Source: M55B118 sp041694275 (GTDB taxonomy: Bacteria; Bacillota_I; Bacilli_A; Izemoplasmatales; Izemoplasmataceae). Taken from it: 41,753 bases of DNA. Below the pieces are notes generated by a model that had not been told where the DNA came from, ran no database searches, and saw only the letters and a list, made by a program, of their open reading frames with translations. Positions 1 to 9,334 of the stretch are shown piece after piece. Each line of letters opens with the position of its first letter. The first letter of the stretch is position 1. A program made the position numbers and the translations under genes. The stretch lies in the NCBI GenBank assembly GCA_041694275.1, contig JASMTQ010000051.1:1-41753 (forward strand), given 5' to 3'.

Positions 1-2135
1 TAACGCATCGCGATCATTTGAGAAAGCCCGCATGGTTCGACCCTCGAAGGCATGAGGAATAAATCGGCGCCCGCGTAAATGTAATTGGGCACCGCGGAAT
101 CATACCCGATATTGAGGCTCACTTTGGAAGGATGGGTGTCTTTAAGAATTCTAAGGCGTTCCACAAGACTTTCATCCCCCGTACCAAGCAATACGAACTG
201 GGCGTTATCGTGTCTTTGGAGGAAATGATCCATCGCTTCTATGACAAGATCGAACCCTTTTTGTTCGGTAATGCGGCTGACCATCGCAACGACGAACGAC
301 CTTACGCCCATGGCGAGTTTCATCTTCCTTTGAAGGAAAAGCTTGTTTTCGGTTTTGGGGAAGGTGTCGTTCACATCGTATTTGGATAGTATGAGAGGAT
401 CCTTGGTTGGTCTGTGCTTGCTTGAAATGCCGTTAAGTATGCCATAGAAATCACGGTCACGTCTTGCAAGGGGATGCGTCAGGTTCTTCGCGTAGTATTC
501 ATGGCGTAGTTCTTCGCGGTAGGTCGGTGAGACGGTGGTGATTCTTGTCGCTTCTGCGATGCCTATTTCAAGAAAATTGAGGCGTTCGTTTTCAAACGGC
601 CTTATGCGTCCTGAGAGGACATCGGGCGCGCATACCCCCTGGTAATCGATGTTGTGTATGGTGAGCACGGTTTTTAAAGGGCGGTCTCTTTTCACCTTCA
701 TGAGAACGGGCATGAGACTCGCCTGCCAGTCGTGAAGATGAAGCAGATCAAACGCGTCCAGTTTGTCCATGACTTCTTCAAGGACAATGTTGAAAAACGC
801 GAACCGTTCGCAATCATCGGCGTAGCCGTAAAGCGAGGGACGTTCAAAGTATTTGAAGTTTTCAAGAAAATAGTATTTGACCTTGTTTTTGTAAAGGACG
901 TGCACGCGCACTTCATGCCGCTCGCCATTGTACTGTGTGGTATGGCTTGTTACGAACTGATAGCTTTCGTGGTAGTTTTCCTTGACGCTTTTATAAAGCG
1001 GTATGGCAACACTGACTTCGATGCCTTTTTTGGAAAGCGCACGGGCCAGGCCTCCGGTGATGTCCGCAAGACCGCCGGTTTTGGCGTAGGGGTGAACCTC
1101 GCTTGCGACCATGAGCACCTTGAGACCGCTGTGGTCGGTGATGATCTGTTCTTTTTGCGTGACGAAGGGATTCACCTGTGAGCCTTCAAGTACGGTGTTT
1201 TTCTTGACGACGGTGCCTTTGTCGAGGATGACGTTGTTGAGCTGAACACCGTCTTCAATGACCGAGTTGTTCATGATGACGCTGTTTTTGACGACACTGC
1301 TTTTTTGAATGATGCAGTCCCGTCCGATAATGGAGTTTTCAATGTTTCCATATATCGATGAGCCACTCGCAACCATGCTGTTGGACACGAGGGCGTCCTT
1401 GCCGTAAAAGGCCGGAGGCGCGGGTTTTTCTTTGGAAATAATCGGATATTCGCTTGAAAAGATGGTTTTTCCGATTTCGAACTTGAGCATGTCGAGGTTG
1501 CTTTTGAGATACACATAAGGATTGGTTATCATCGTGGTATAGCCTTCGTGCTCAATCATGTGCTTGTTGATTTTGGGATCAAGCACGAGATCCTTGAGGG
1601 TTTTATAAGGAATCACGTCGTATTCAAGGATGTAGTTGAGAAGCAACTGCTTTTCAATAATGAATGTTTTGAGTCTTTTGCCCCCATGCATGACTTCACT
1701 GATGTCAGCCCCCGAATCAACGTGGGCGTCAAGCAATGCCTTTAAATCCGCATTCCAGACAATGGAAGGGGGTGTGATCATGATGTATTTCTGCGGGCTT
1801 CTTCTGAAGTATTCTATGTGTTCATGCATGCGCTGAAAGGAAAGCATCGCTTCACTTGGAAGAAGCATGTTTTTCGGGGGGAGTATGAAAAGCCCGTCAT
1901 TTCTTCTATCGAGATTCCAGCGTTTGCCGCTTCCAACATGGTCCTGCATTGAGCGGTAGTTGCCCAGTGGAAAAATCGCAGCGTTGATGATGCCTGCGTT
2001 TTTGATGTTGGAAAGCGTGAAGTCAATCAGACGGTACTTCCCCGCAAAAGGAAGCGCTCCTGGGGTTCTGTGCAAAGTGAGTTTGTCAAATGCGTCGCGG
2101 TGCGAGGCATCGATGATGACGAGCATGTCAATCAT
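1..2135 (-). CDS. GlgD-GlgA fusion: ADP-glucose pyrophosphorylase-like subunit joined to glycogen synthase (3' end cut by window edge)
   Basis: One uninterrupted frame of at least 711 codons runs from the ATG at 2135 off the left edge. Residues 1-330 are GlgD-like: a nucleotidyltransferase fold lacking the GGxGTRL loop, with GKYRLIDFTLSN and DGLFILPP, ending in left-handed beta-helix repeats. After a short linker (residues 331-337) the frame passes without a stop into glycogen synthase, with VASEVHPYAKTGGLAD near residue 343, DLLHLHDWQA near 470 and MPSRVEPCGLSQ near the edge. GlgA transfers glucose from ADP-glucose to growing glycogen; GlgD is the non-catalytic partner of GlgC in Bacillota. 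I translated the whole GlgD part and the junction by eye, and sampled the frame through GlgA. An ATG at 1112 could be an internal GlgA start, but its nearest purine-rich site is only 3 bases away. The start overlaps glgC by 8 bp after a GGAGGTG site. About 100 GlgA residues lie outside the window. Confidence 0.9.
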   Translation of the reverse strand, partial: MIDMLVIIDASHRDAFDKLTLHRTPGALPFAGKYRLIDFTLSNIKNAGIINAAIFPLGNYRSMQDHVGSGKRWNLDRRNDGLFILPPKNMLLPSEAMLSFQRMHEHIEYFRRSPQKYIMITPPSIVWNADLKALLDAHVDSGADISEVMHGGKRLKTFIIEKQLLLNYILEYDVIPYKTLKDLVLDPKINKHMIEHEGYTTMITNPYVYLKSNLDMLKFEIGKTIFSSEYPIISKEKPAPPAFYGKDALVSNSMVASGSSIYGNIENSIIGRDCIIQKSSVVKNSVIMNNSVIEDGVQLNNVILDKGTVVKKNTVLEGSQVNPFVTQKEQIITDHSGLKVLMVASEVHPYAKTGGLADITGGLARALSKKGIEVSVAIPLYKSVKENYHESYQFVTSHTTQYNGERHEVRVHVLYKNKVKYYFLENFKYFERPSLYGYADDCERFAFFNIVLEEVMDKLDAFDLLHLHDWQASLMPVLMKVKRDRPLKTVLTIHNIDYQGVCAPDVLSGRIRPFENERLNFLEIGIAEATRITTVSPTYREELRHEYYAKNLTHPLARRDRDFYGILNGISSKHRPTKDPLILSKYDVNDTFPKTENKLFLQRKMKLAMGVRSFVVAMVSRITEQKGFDLVIEAMDHFLQRHDNAQFVLLGTGDESLVERLRILKDTHPSKVSLNIGYDSAVPNYIYAGADLFLMPSRVEPCGLSQMIAMR

Positions 2136-3264
2136 TGTCTTCACCTCCAAGCGCCCAGAGCGTTTCGTTGTCGATGACGGTCACTTCGTCAAACACGAGG
2201 TCGGTGTTGGGCAGAATAATGGTGTCTTCAAGGACAATCGCGTTTTTGATATGGGAGTTTTCTCCCACAACCGCATTGGAAAAAATGAGAGAGTCTTCAA
2301 TGCGGGCATCTTCCTTGATGGCCACTCCGTTTGAGAGAATGGAATGTTTTACCGTCCCGCTCACAAGACAGCCATCGGAGATGAGGCTTTCATGAATGAG
2401 ATCGTGCCGCATGACATGGTGGGGCGGCATGTCGCTTGAGCGGGTGAAAAGGGGAAGGTGGTTGTAGTCGTTCAGTTTCAGATATTCAGGATGATCAAGC
2501 AGATCCATGTTGGTCTTAAAAAGGTTTTCTATGGTTCCAACATCCCTGAAATACCCTTTGAAGTGGTAGCTTCTCACATCGTAATTTTCTCTCAAGGCTT
2601 TTGGGACCACGTCTTTTCCGAAATCAAACTCTTCCTGATCGGCATCGTTCAGGATTTTTTTAAGACATTTTTGGTTGAAGACATAAACCCCCATCGACGC
2701 GTACGCATTGTCATTGGGCGTTTCAGGTTTTTCATGAAAGTCCGTAACCTTGTTTTCGCTGTCTATATTGACAACCCCATAACGCGTCAAAGCGTCATTA
2801 GGCGTGAATACGCCCAGGGTCATTTCTGCACCGCTTTTTTCATGGGTGTCAATGAGCTTGTTGTAATCCATCTTGTAGATGTGATCCCCTGATAGAATCA
2901 GGACGTATTCTGGGTTGTAGTGATCGATAAAGTACTGATGCTGCCTTACTGCGTGGGCCGTTCCTTTTTGCCACTGATCGCCTTCATAGGACGTATAGGG
3001 CGTAAGAAAATGGATGCCCCCATCAGGGATGTCGAGATCCCACGTGGCGCCGTGTTGAATATAGTTCATGAGACTGTAGGGTTCATACTGTGTCACCACA
3101 CCCACCGTAGTAAGATGCGCGTTCGTAAGATTGGAAAGCACGAAATCGACAAGTTTGTATTTGCCTCCGAAACTTACAGCCGGTTTCGCTTTTCTTTTCG
3201 TGATGGGGTGCAGACGTGTGCCTCTTCCGCCCACAAGCACCATTGCCAGGGCTCTAGTTTTCAT
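2128..3264 (-). CDS. glgC: Glucose-1-phosphate adenylyltransferase (ADP-glucose pyrophosphorylase), catalytic subunit
   Basis: Makes ADP-glucose from ATP and glucose-1-phosphate, the committed step of bacterial glycogen synthesis. The 378 residues begin with the nucleotide-binding signature VGGRGTRLHPIT (near residue 11) and KPAVSFGGKYKLVDFVLSN, contain LSGDHIYKMDY and GYFRDVGTIE, and end in a beta-helix with SDGCLVSGTVKHSIL. Length matches typical Bacillota GlgC. The ATG at 3264 follows GGGAGG and lies inside the last codons of glgB (11-bp overlap); the stop overlaps the glgD/glgA start by 8 bp. The intact catalytic loop here, against its absence in the neighbouring GlgD domain, fits the known division of labour in a GlgC/GlgD complex. 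Confidence 0.97.
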   Translation of the reverse strand: MKTRALAMVLVGGRGTRLHPITKRKAKPAVSFGGKYKLVDFVLSNLTNAHLTTVGVVTQYEPYSLMNYIQHGATWDLDIPDGGIHFLTPYTSYEGDQWQKGTAHAVRQHQYFIDHYNPEYVLILSGDHIYKMDYNKLIDTHEKSGAEMTLGVFTPNDALTRYGVVNIDSENKVTDFHEKPETPNDNAYASMGVYVFNQKCLKKILNDADQEEFDFGKDVVPKALRENYDVRSYHFKGYFRDVGTIENLFKTNMDLLDHPEYLKLNDYNHLPLFTRSSDMPPHHVMRHDLIHESLISDGCLVSGTVKHSILSNGVAIKEDARIEDSLIFSNAVVGENSHIKNAIVLEDTIILPNTDLVFDEVTVIDNETLWALGGEDND

Positions 3265-5125
3265 TGTAGCCCTCCCACTTCAGTATGGTGACAGACAAGG
3301 GTGAGAGTTCCATGCGAATGGAGCTTTCAAACCCATGCATCCTGATGTTTTCACTTTCAAGGGGGAGACCGTTGTAGATATCAGATCCGCCAAACGTCGC
3401 GTAATCACTGTTGATGAGTTCATTGTAGTACCCTTTTGAAGGCACGCCGATTCTAAAATCGTGATGAACCTGCGGTGTCAGATTCAAAACCACGACGACA
3501 TGGTCTTTTTTATTGGCCGCATACCGTATGTAGCTGAAAATGGAATAGTCCTTGTTGTCGGCGTCGATCCATTTGAAGCCTTCAGGATTGTGATCCATCT
3601 CATAAAGCGCCGGTTCATTGATGGTGAGGGCGTTCATCGCCCGGTTGAATCTTAGCGCGGAATCATGCATCGGGTACTTTAAGAGATGCCAGTCGAGTTC
3701 GGTGTAGTCCTTCCACTCGTGCATTTGTGCAAATTCACCGCCCATGAACATCAAGGGTTTTCCAGGGTGCGTATGAAGGTAGCCCACAAGGGCCCTGTAA
3801 TTCGCAAACTTCTGCCAGTAGTCTCCAGGCATCTTGTCGACGAGGGATTTCTTCCCGTGTACGACTTCGTCATGGGAAAAAGGCAGAATGTAGTTTTCAC
3901 TGAACGCATACATCAATGAAAACGTCATGTAGTCGTGGTGGTATTTTCTGTGTACCGGGTCGAGTTCGAAATACTTGAGCGTATCGTTCATCCAGCCCAT
4001 GTTCCATTTGTAGTTAAAGCCCACGCCACCGTGTTCAAGTGGATGGGTGACTTTCGGATAGGCGCTTGAATCCTCTGCGATGAGCAACCCGTGCGGATGG
4101 TAGGCGAAAAGCGTTTTACTGAGTTTTTTAAGGAACGTGAGGCCCCCTTCGCTTTCGCCTTGAGTCGGGTCTCCGTGGTAATAGAAAATGTTGGATACGG
4201 CGTCTACTCTGAACCCGTCGATGTGAAATTCACGCATGAAATAGAGGGCTGAAGAAATGAGGAAACTCTGTGTAACCCCCTTGCCAAGATCAAGGTTTGC
4301 GGTTCCCCAACCGACATTTTCACGCATTGAACTGTCTTCATATTCATATAATGGAGAGCCGTCAAACATGTGAAGACCGTGCGCGTCCTTGCAGATGTGT
4401 GAAGGCACCCAGTCGAGAATGACGCGTATGTTGTTTTGATGGCACTGATCCACGAAATACTTGAAATCGCCGATGCTTCCGTATCTGGATGTCACTCCGT
4501 AAAACCCTGTCGCCTGGTATCCCCAGGATCCATCGAAGGGGTGTTCTATGACCGGCATGAGTTCCACGTGTGTATAATGGTTTTCATTGAGGTAGGGAAT
4601 CAGATAATCAACGAGTTCACTGTAAGTATGAAAAGAGCCGTCAGGCTTTTGCATCCAGGTGCCCACATGGAGTTCATAGATGTTCATGGGCCTGTTGTAT
4701 GGCGGTGTGCTTTTTCTCTTTTCCATAAACGTCTGGTCACTCCAGGTGTAGACATCTCTGTCAACCACGATGGAATTCGTATCAGGACGCATGGCGTGGT
4801 AAAAACCATATGGATCGCTTTTATATAGCCATTCACCTGATTGGGACTCAATGATGAACTTGTAAGGCATATCCTTGAGGTTCTTTTGAACCTTAAGACT
4901 CCATATGCCCGCATCATCAATCCTTTTCATCATGTCGCTGCCCGGGGTATAGTCGTTGAAGCTACCGATGAGGTGCACTTTTTTCGCATTCGGCGCATAC
5001 AGGGTAAAGCGTGTGGCTATCACGGCATCCTTTTCCTTGATCAGATGTGCCCCGAAGTAGTCATAGGCATTGGTTAGTTCACCATTGTGAAAGTAATACA
5101 TTATGTCCGCTGGAAAATGATTCAT
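3254..5125 (-). CDS. glgB: 1,4-alpha-glucan branching enzyme (GH13)
   Basis: Introduces alpha-1,6 branches into glycogen. The 623 residues contain an N-terminal CBM48-type domain (about 20-120) and a GH13 barrel with the expected catalytic triad: Asp308 in GFRVDAVSN, Glu351 in LIAEDSSAYP and Asp419 in LPFSHDEVVHGKKS. GEFAQMHEWKDY and a C-terminal all-beta domain follow. The ATG at 5125 has a GAGGG site and starts 9 bp after the recX stop; the 3' end overlaps glgC. It is the first of three glycogen genes in the order B-C-D/A. It is shorter than the E. coli enzyme, as is usual for forms without the extra N-terminal module. Confidence 0.97.
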   Translation of the reverse strand: MNHFPADIMYYFHNGELTNAYDYFGAHLIKEKDAVIATRFTLYAPNAKKVHLIGSFNDYTPGSDMMKRIDDAGIWSLKVQKNLKDMPYKFIIESQSGEWLYKSDPYGFYHAMRPDTNSIVVDRDVYTWSDQTFMEKRKSTPPYNRPMNIYELHVGTWMQKPDGSFHTYSELVDYLIPYLNENHYTHVELMPVIEHPFDGSWGYQATGFYGVTSRYGSIGDFKYFVDQCHQNNIRVILDWVPSHICKDAHGLHMFDGSPLYEYEDSSMRENVGWGTANLDLGKGVTQSFLISSALYFMREFHIDGFRVDAVSNIFYYHGDPTQGESEGGLTFLKKLSKTLFAYHPHGLLIAEDSSAYPKVTHPLEHGGVGFNYKWNMGWMNDTLKYFELDPVHRKYHHDYMTFSLMYAFSENYILPFSHDEVVHGKKSLVDKMPGDYWQKFANYRALVGYLHTHPGKPLMFMGGEFAQMHEWKDYTELDWHLLKYPMHDSALRFNRAMNALTINEPALYEMDHNPEGFKWIDADNKDYSIFSYIRYAANKKDHVVVVLNLTPQVHHDFRIGVPSKGYYNELINSDYATFGGSDIYNGLPLESENIRMHGFESSIRMELSPLSVTILKWEGYNEN

Positions 5126-5134
5126 GACAATCCC

Positions 5135-5917
5135 TCATTTCAGTCGTGCTTTGATGGCTTCGTATTCGAAACCCTCTCGCATTAGTTTTTGTATCAATTT
5201 GCCTTTGCTTTTGAAATCACTTAGATCGTATGTGTCTTTAAGTTTGTCTATCCGCTTTACAAGAAGTGCTTCTTCAGTGTCTTCATTTTCTATCCGGGAG
5301 AGAAAACGTTCGATAAGCGACCGTGCAACATCAAGGTCATATCCGTTGTTGATTGATTGTCTCAGCAGTTTTTCCTTGATTTTTCTTTTTGGATTGTTGC
5401 TGTAGCGTTCAAACGTTTTTTCAACGAATCTTTCAAGACGGTTCTCAATGGCGATGTCTGTGTACTTAGCAAGGTGCATATCGACATCACTTTCACTAAA
5501 ATGTTCGCGCAGAGCCTTGTCCTTGATGGCACCCGGGCCCTTGAGTGAAAATTCCCACATATCCTCGACAAGCCTCTTAAGCGCCTTGTCTTCGTTAAGA
5601 TACCCGACTTCTTCTAAAAAAAACAACGTATCTTCAACCGCTTCCTTTTCACCGTGAGAAGCGAGTTTTCTTCTAAGTCCTTCCTTGGAGAAATCCTTTT
5701 TCGCAAGGTGATTCAGAGCCTTTTCACTCAATAACGCGGAAGCGTTTTCCTTTCTGAGCGTTTTCAATGTGTTTTCAGTGAGCGTTTTCTTAGTGAAAAG
5801 ATGGTGGCGCACCAGGATGTCCTGGTGCACCTTCAACGTTTCTTTGGATCCTTTACCATCTTCAATGATCAGTTCATAAAGTTTTCCCGACGCTTTGAGG
5901 CTTTTGATTTCAATCAT
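5135..5917 (-). CDS. recX: Regulatory protein RecX
   Basis: Inferred modulator of RecA filaments from family knowledge. The 260-residue protein is highly charged and helical, with the repeated three-helix pattern of RecX (ALNHLAKKDFSKEGLRRKLASHG, then SNNPKRKIKEKLLRQSINNGYD, then SKGKLIQKLMREGFEYEAI). The start chosen is the ATG at 5917, which gives MIEIKSLKAS, the usual first beta strand, and an 8-bp overlap with the preceding peptidase gene. It has no good Shine-Dalgarno site, so translation probably depends on coupling. An in-frame extension further upstream exists, but it lies inside the peptidase gene. Its place between a secreted protease and glycogen genes is not explained by function. 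Identity rests on the pattern, not on catalytic residues. Confidence 0.8.
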   Translation of the reverse strand: MIEIKSLKASGKLYELIIEDGKGSKETLKVHQDILVRHHLFTKKTLTENTLKTLRKENASALLSEKALNHLAKKDFSKEGLRRKLASHGEKEAVEDTLFFLEEVGYLNEDKALKRLVEDMWEFSLKGPGAIKDKALREHFSESDVDMHLAKYTDIAIENRLERFVEKTFERYSNNPKRKIKEKLLRQSINNGYDLDVARSLIERFLSRIENEDTEEALLVKRIDKLKDTYDLSDFKSKGKLIQKLMREGFEYEAIKARLK

Positions 5918-7337
5918 TTGTGAAGTAGTCCAGTGCCGCTTGGAATTGCGTGTCATTGGCCTTGTTGGTTCGGTATTGATAGAAGTATTCCGAAAGCATG
6001 TTGGCCGTGGTCGCGTCGATGACCCCGGTAATCTCCAGTCCATTGTCGCTTTGATAACTCTGAACGGCTGAACGTGTTTCTTCATCAAAGTATCCATCGG
6101 TTCTAATTGAATAGTCCATCGTATTGAGAATGCGTTGTGCATTTTCAATGCGTGGAGATACTGTATCAAAATTGAGGGTTTCGCCCTCGCTCAAATAGAC
6201 ATTGTAGCCCTTGAAAAGGGGGTTTTGTTCTACTTCTATGGTCGGGCTGATGGCATTGATATCACCGACGTCTGGATCAACCCAGTTGCCTTCAGGTGTA
6301 AGCCAGCGGCCTCTTGAAATGTGAAGTTCATCTTCACTGTAAGGGGCAAGATCCTGTGAGGACTGCATGGTGCCCTTGCCAAATGTGTCTGTCCCGAGGA
6401 CGTCGTAGCCGCCTTTTTCTTTCATGCCGGCTGCGAAGACTTCGCTTGCACTCGCTGAAAAGCCATTGACCATGGTAAGAATTGGATAGGGTTTTGCTTC
6501 ACTGCCTGTTGCTTCGTAGGGTTGTGTGACCCATTCACCGTCAATGCGCTGTTCAATGGTGAACATGGGAAGACCGCCCTCTGTAAGAAACAAATCAAGC
6601 ATTTTGTTGACGGTAGTAAGGTACCCTCCGCCATTGTCTCTTAGATCCACAAGAAGGCCGTCTATACCCTCGGTTTCAAACGAATCAACCGCCGTTTTGA
6701 AATGGTTGAAGGTTTCGCCTCCGAAACTGTGGACTTCAATTACACCGATGGTCTTGCCTTCGTGATTGACGGTGCTTGATACCACGGTGGGATTCTCTAT
6801 TTCTTCACGCACCATCTCGAATGTGATGGTATCCTGTACACCGACTCTTAAAACGCCCACTTCAACCGTTGTGCCCTCTTCACCCTGGACATCCGCAACG
6901 GTTTCATAGTAGCTTTTATCCTCATAGGATTCTCCGTCAATGTGCGTGATGACATCACCAGGTTGAAGCCCCGCTTCCTGCGCGGGAGAATCAGCCCAGA
7001 CTTTTCGAATGATGACTGTGTCATCGACGTTTTCCACGCTCACGCCGATACCGACGAATGATTCTGATAACCCGTCATGGAACTGTTCGTATTCTTCTTT
7101 TGAGAAATACTGAGAATAGGGATCCTCAAGGGAATCAAACATGCCTTCAATGGCGCCCTGGTAGAGTTCGTCACGGCTTGGGTCCTTGTAGTGACTCTCT
7201 TCAAGAGCGTTCATCGCTTCTTCGAATATGGCTTCCATGTCGCTATCTTCATTTCCTGAAAAAGCGGGGGTATTGCATGCGGCAAGCGCAAAGATGCTTA
7301 CAAACACAAGTGCAAGTATAAAAATTCGTCTTTTCAT
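5910..7337 (-). CDS. Carboxyl-terminal processing protease (S41) lipoprotein with PDZ and peptidoglycan-binding-like domains
   Basis: A secreted serine protease of the CtpA/CtpB type. Residues 1-21 are a lipoprotein signal peptide with lipobox LAAC (Cys21), so the mature protein is probably anchored to the outer face of the membrane. A PDZ domain covers about 95-165 (VGIGVSVENVDDTVII, SPAQEAGLQPGDVITHIDG). The S41 core has NGFSASASEV (Ser296) and DTFGKGTMQ (Lys321), the 25-residue spacing expected for the Ser/Lys dyad. Residues about 395-455 resemble a peptidoglycan_binding_1 domain (RTDGYFDEETRSAVQSYQ). B. subtilis CtpB has the same three-part plan. The gene starts 5 bp after the yitT-family stop, with GGAGG 11 bases before the ATG, and overlaps recX by 8 bp. 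Confidence 0.93.
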   Translation of the reverse strand: MKRRIFILALVFVSIFALAACNTPAFSGNEDSDMEAIFEEAMNALEESHYKDPSRDELYQGAIEGMFDSLEDPYSQYFSKEEYEQFHDGLSESFVGIGVSVENVDDTVIIRKVWADSPAQEAGLQPGDVITHIDGESYEDKSYYETVADVQGEEGTTVEVGVLRVGVQDTITFEMVREEIENPTVVSSTVNHEGKTIGVIEVHSFGGETFNHFKTAVDSFETEGIDGLLVDLRDNGGGYLTTVNKMLDLFLTEGGLPMFTIEQRIDGEWVTQPYEATGSEAKPYPILTMVNGFSASASEVFAAGMKEKGGYDVLGTDTFGKGTMQSSQDLAPYSEDELHISRGRWLTPEGNWVDPDVGDINAISPTIEVEQNPLFKGYNVYLSEGETLNFDTVSPRIENAQRILNTMDYSIRTDGYFDEETRSAVQSYQSDNGLEITGVIDATTANMLSEYFYQYRTNKANDTQFQAALDYFTND

Positions 7338-7342
7338 AATCG

Positions 7343-8218
7343 TCAGTCCTCCAGTCGTTTGGAAAAATCGCCCTGAATTTCTGTGGCCGGGCTTGCAAAA
7401 ACAAACGCTTCAGGGTCCTCTTTTGCAATGATGTTCTTGATGGTATAGTACTCATCTCTTGTAATGATGGTGAGAAGCATGATTTTTTCACTCTCAAGGT
7501 AGCCGCCTTCAATAGGCACCAGGCTAACACCTCGGTCGATTCTTTCATAGACAAGCCGTTTGATTCTTCTTGGATGGTCTGTGATGATGTGAACGGCTTT
7601 GAGGGTGTTCGACCCTGCAACGACGAAATCCGCAACCTTGCCGGCGATCACTGTCGTAAGCACGGCGTAAAGACCAAGAGAAAGTCCGCTGTCCGCATAA
7701 AAGGCAAGGACCCCTGATACGATGATGATGCCATCGACCAGGTAAATGGACATGCTGAGGGGCAAGTCGAGGTATCTGTGGAGTATCTTGATTGGAATAT
7801 CGGTACCACCGCTTGTGCCGCCGTATTTGATGACGACGCCAAAGCCAAGGCCCAAAAAGAATCCACCAAACGTTACATATAGCAGAAAGTCATGGGGCAT
7901 GGATAACTGTGGTGAAAATGTTTCAAACATGAAGATGAAAAACGGAAACAAAAGCGATCCGTAGATGCTTCTGATAAATGACTTGCGGCCAAGCATAAGC
8001 CAGCCAAGCCCAAGCAAAACGACATTGAGTATGAACACCACAAGGGATACCTGGATATCGAAGAGTTCGCTGAAAAGCACTCCGACCCCACTTACCCCGC
8101 CAATGACGAGTGACGCTGGCATGATGAAATAATAAAAGCCCACAACCATGAGAAGAATCCCTATGGATATGTAAATGTAGCGTTTTAAAAGCGTATGGGT
8201 ATTAAGAGAGGCTTTCAT
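7343..8218 (-). CDS. YitT family membrane protein (DUF161/DUF2179)
   Basis: The 291-residue integral membrane protein has five to six hydrophobic segments in residues 10-195, including IMPASLVIGGVSGVG and the conserved YGGTSGGTDI near the middle. A soluble C-terminal domain of DUF2179 type follows (AVHIITDHPRRIKRLV, TIITRDEYYTIKNII). Family members are widespread in Bacillota and their transported substrate or role is not firmly known. The ATG at 8218 was preferred over an upstream one because it sits 8 bases behind a strong AAGGAGG; it overlaps the 3' end of prfB by 17 bp. Confidence 0.88.
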   Translation of the reverse strand: MKASLNTHTLLKRYIYISIGILLMVVGFYYFIMPASLVIGGVSGVGVLFSELFDIQVSLVVFILNVVLLGLGWLMLGRKSFIRSIYGSLLFPFFIFMFETFSPQLSMPHDFLLYVTFGGFFLGLGFGVVIKYGGTSGGTDIPIKILHRYLDLPLSMSIYLVDGIIIVSGVLAFYADSGLSLGLYAVLTTVIAGKVADFVVAGSNTLKAVHIITDHPRRIKRLVYERIDRGVSLVPIEGGYLESEKIMLLTIITRDEYYTIKNIIAKEDPEAFVFASPATEIQGDFSKRLED

Positions 8219-9320
8219 CAGACGACGCCTCCTTTGCACGGAGTCTCAGATACGCTCTTATGAACGGATCGATGTCGCCGTCAAGTACTTTCTCTGCGTT
8301 CCCCATTTCTTCGTTCGTACGATGGTCCTTGACCATGGTGTAGGGATGAAGCACGTAAGAGCGAATCTGTGAACCGAAAGCGTTGGACGTATCGGTATTG
8401 CGTTCCGCACTCAGAGCTTCTTGTTGTTTTTCAAGTTCTCTTTGATAGAGTTTCCCTTTTAGGATTTTCAAAGCCTGTTCGCGGTTTTTAATCTGGGAAC
8501 GTTCATTTTGACAGCTGACGACCATGTTGGTCGGCAGGTGGGTGATGCGGACGGCGGAATCAGTGGTGTTGACACTTTGTCCACCGGCACCGCTCGAACG
8601 GAAGGTGTCGATTTTGAGGTCGCCATCCTTGAGTTCAATTTCAATGGTGTCGTCGACTTCCGGAACGACGTTTACACTCGCGAAACTCGTGTGACGCCTT
8701 CCAGATGAATCAAAAGGCGAAATGCGCACAAGTCTGTGAACGCCTCTTTCGGCTTTCAAGAGCCCAAAGGCGTTTTCGCCCACAATAGACAAGGTGGCGC
8801 TTTTGATGCCGGCTTCCCCGCCGGGTTGGTAGTCATTGACCGTGACTCTAAAGCCCTGAGCCTCGCCATAACGGTAATACATGCGATAAAGCATTTCCGC
8901 CCAGTCATGAGATTCAGTGCCTCCGGCACCAGGGTGGATCTCAACGATGGCGTTGAGATCGTCGTTCTTGTCTGAGAGATACACCATGGTTTCAAAAGAT
9001 TCGAGATTCTTTTCAAGAGATTTCAAATCCTCTTCAATCGATGGCGTGTCTTCTCCCATTTCAGTGAGTTCAATTGCGAGATCAATATTTTCAAGAGAAT
9101 CTTCCAGTGCCTTGTAGGCATTGTATTTGTTTCTGAGCTGTTTGAGTTTTCGGATAATCTTTTGCGCCTGGTCATGGTCATCCCAAAAATCATTTTCATA
9201 AGTCTTTTCTTCTATTGAATCAATTTCTTTTTTAAGCGTGTCGATGCCGAGCATCTCTTTTAGCTCTGAGATTTTCGATTCAATGTTTTGTCTTCTTGTC
9301 TTTATTTCATGGAGTTCCAT
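8202..9320 (-). CDS. prfB: Peptide chain release factor 2
   Basis: Ends translation at UGA and UAA. The 372 residues have the RF2 anticodon-like tripeptide SPF (201-203, in RLVRISPFDSSGRRHTSFA) and the catalytic GGQ (246-248, in SSGAGGQSVNTTDSA). The start is the ATG at 9320, MELHEIKTRRQ, after GAGGTG and 14 bp behind secA. In many bacteria this gene carries an in-frame TGA near codon 25 that requires a +1 frameshift. Here the region reads straight through (SELKEMLGIDTLKKEI) with no TGA, so that autoregulation is absent. TGA still serves as a stop in several neighbouring genes, which agrees with a functional RF2. Confidence 0.97.
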   Translation of the reverse strand: MELHEIKTRRQNIESKISELKEMLGIDTLKKEIDSIEEKTYENDFWDDHDQAQKIIRKLKQLRNKYNAYKALEDSLENIDLAIELTEMGEDTPSIEEDLKSLEKNLESFETMVYLSDKNDDLNAIVEIHPGAGGTESHDWAEMLYRMYYRYGEAQGFRVTVNDYQPGGEAGIKSATLSIVGENAFGLLKAERGVHRLVRISPFDSSGRRHTSFASVNVVPEVDDTIEIELKDGDLKIDTFRSSGAGGQSVNTTDSAVRITHLPTNMVVSCQNERSQIKNREQALKILKGKLYQRELEKQQEALSAERNTDTSNAFGSQIRSYVLHPYTMVKDHRTNEEMGNAEKVLDGDIDPFIRAYLRLRAKEASSDESLS

Positions 9321-9334
9321 AGTTTCACCTCGTT

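Noticed and set aside
1109..1200. glgD and glgA as two separate genes
   Set aside because: No stop codon is present in frame between the domains, and the ATG at 1112 has no properly spaced ribosome site.
2458..2892. A 144-codon plus-strand frame antisense to glgC
   Set aside because: It is a shadow of the GlgC reading frame, with no start signals.
5918..6169. Longer recX starting inside the peptidase gene
   Set aside because: The extra residues match no RecX pattern and lie in a shadow frame of the S41 peptidase gene.
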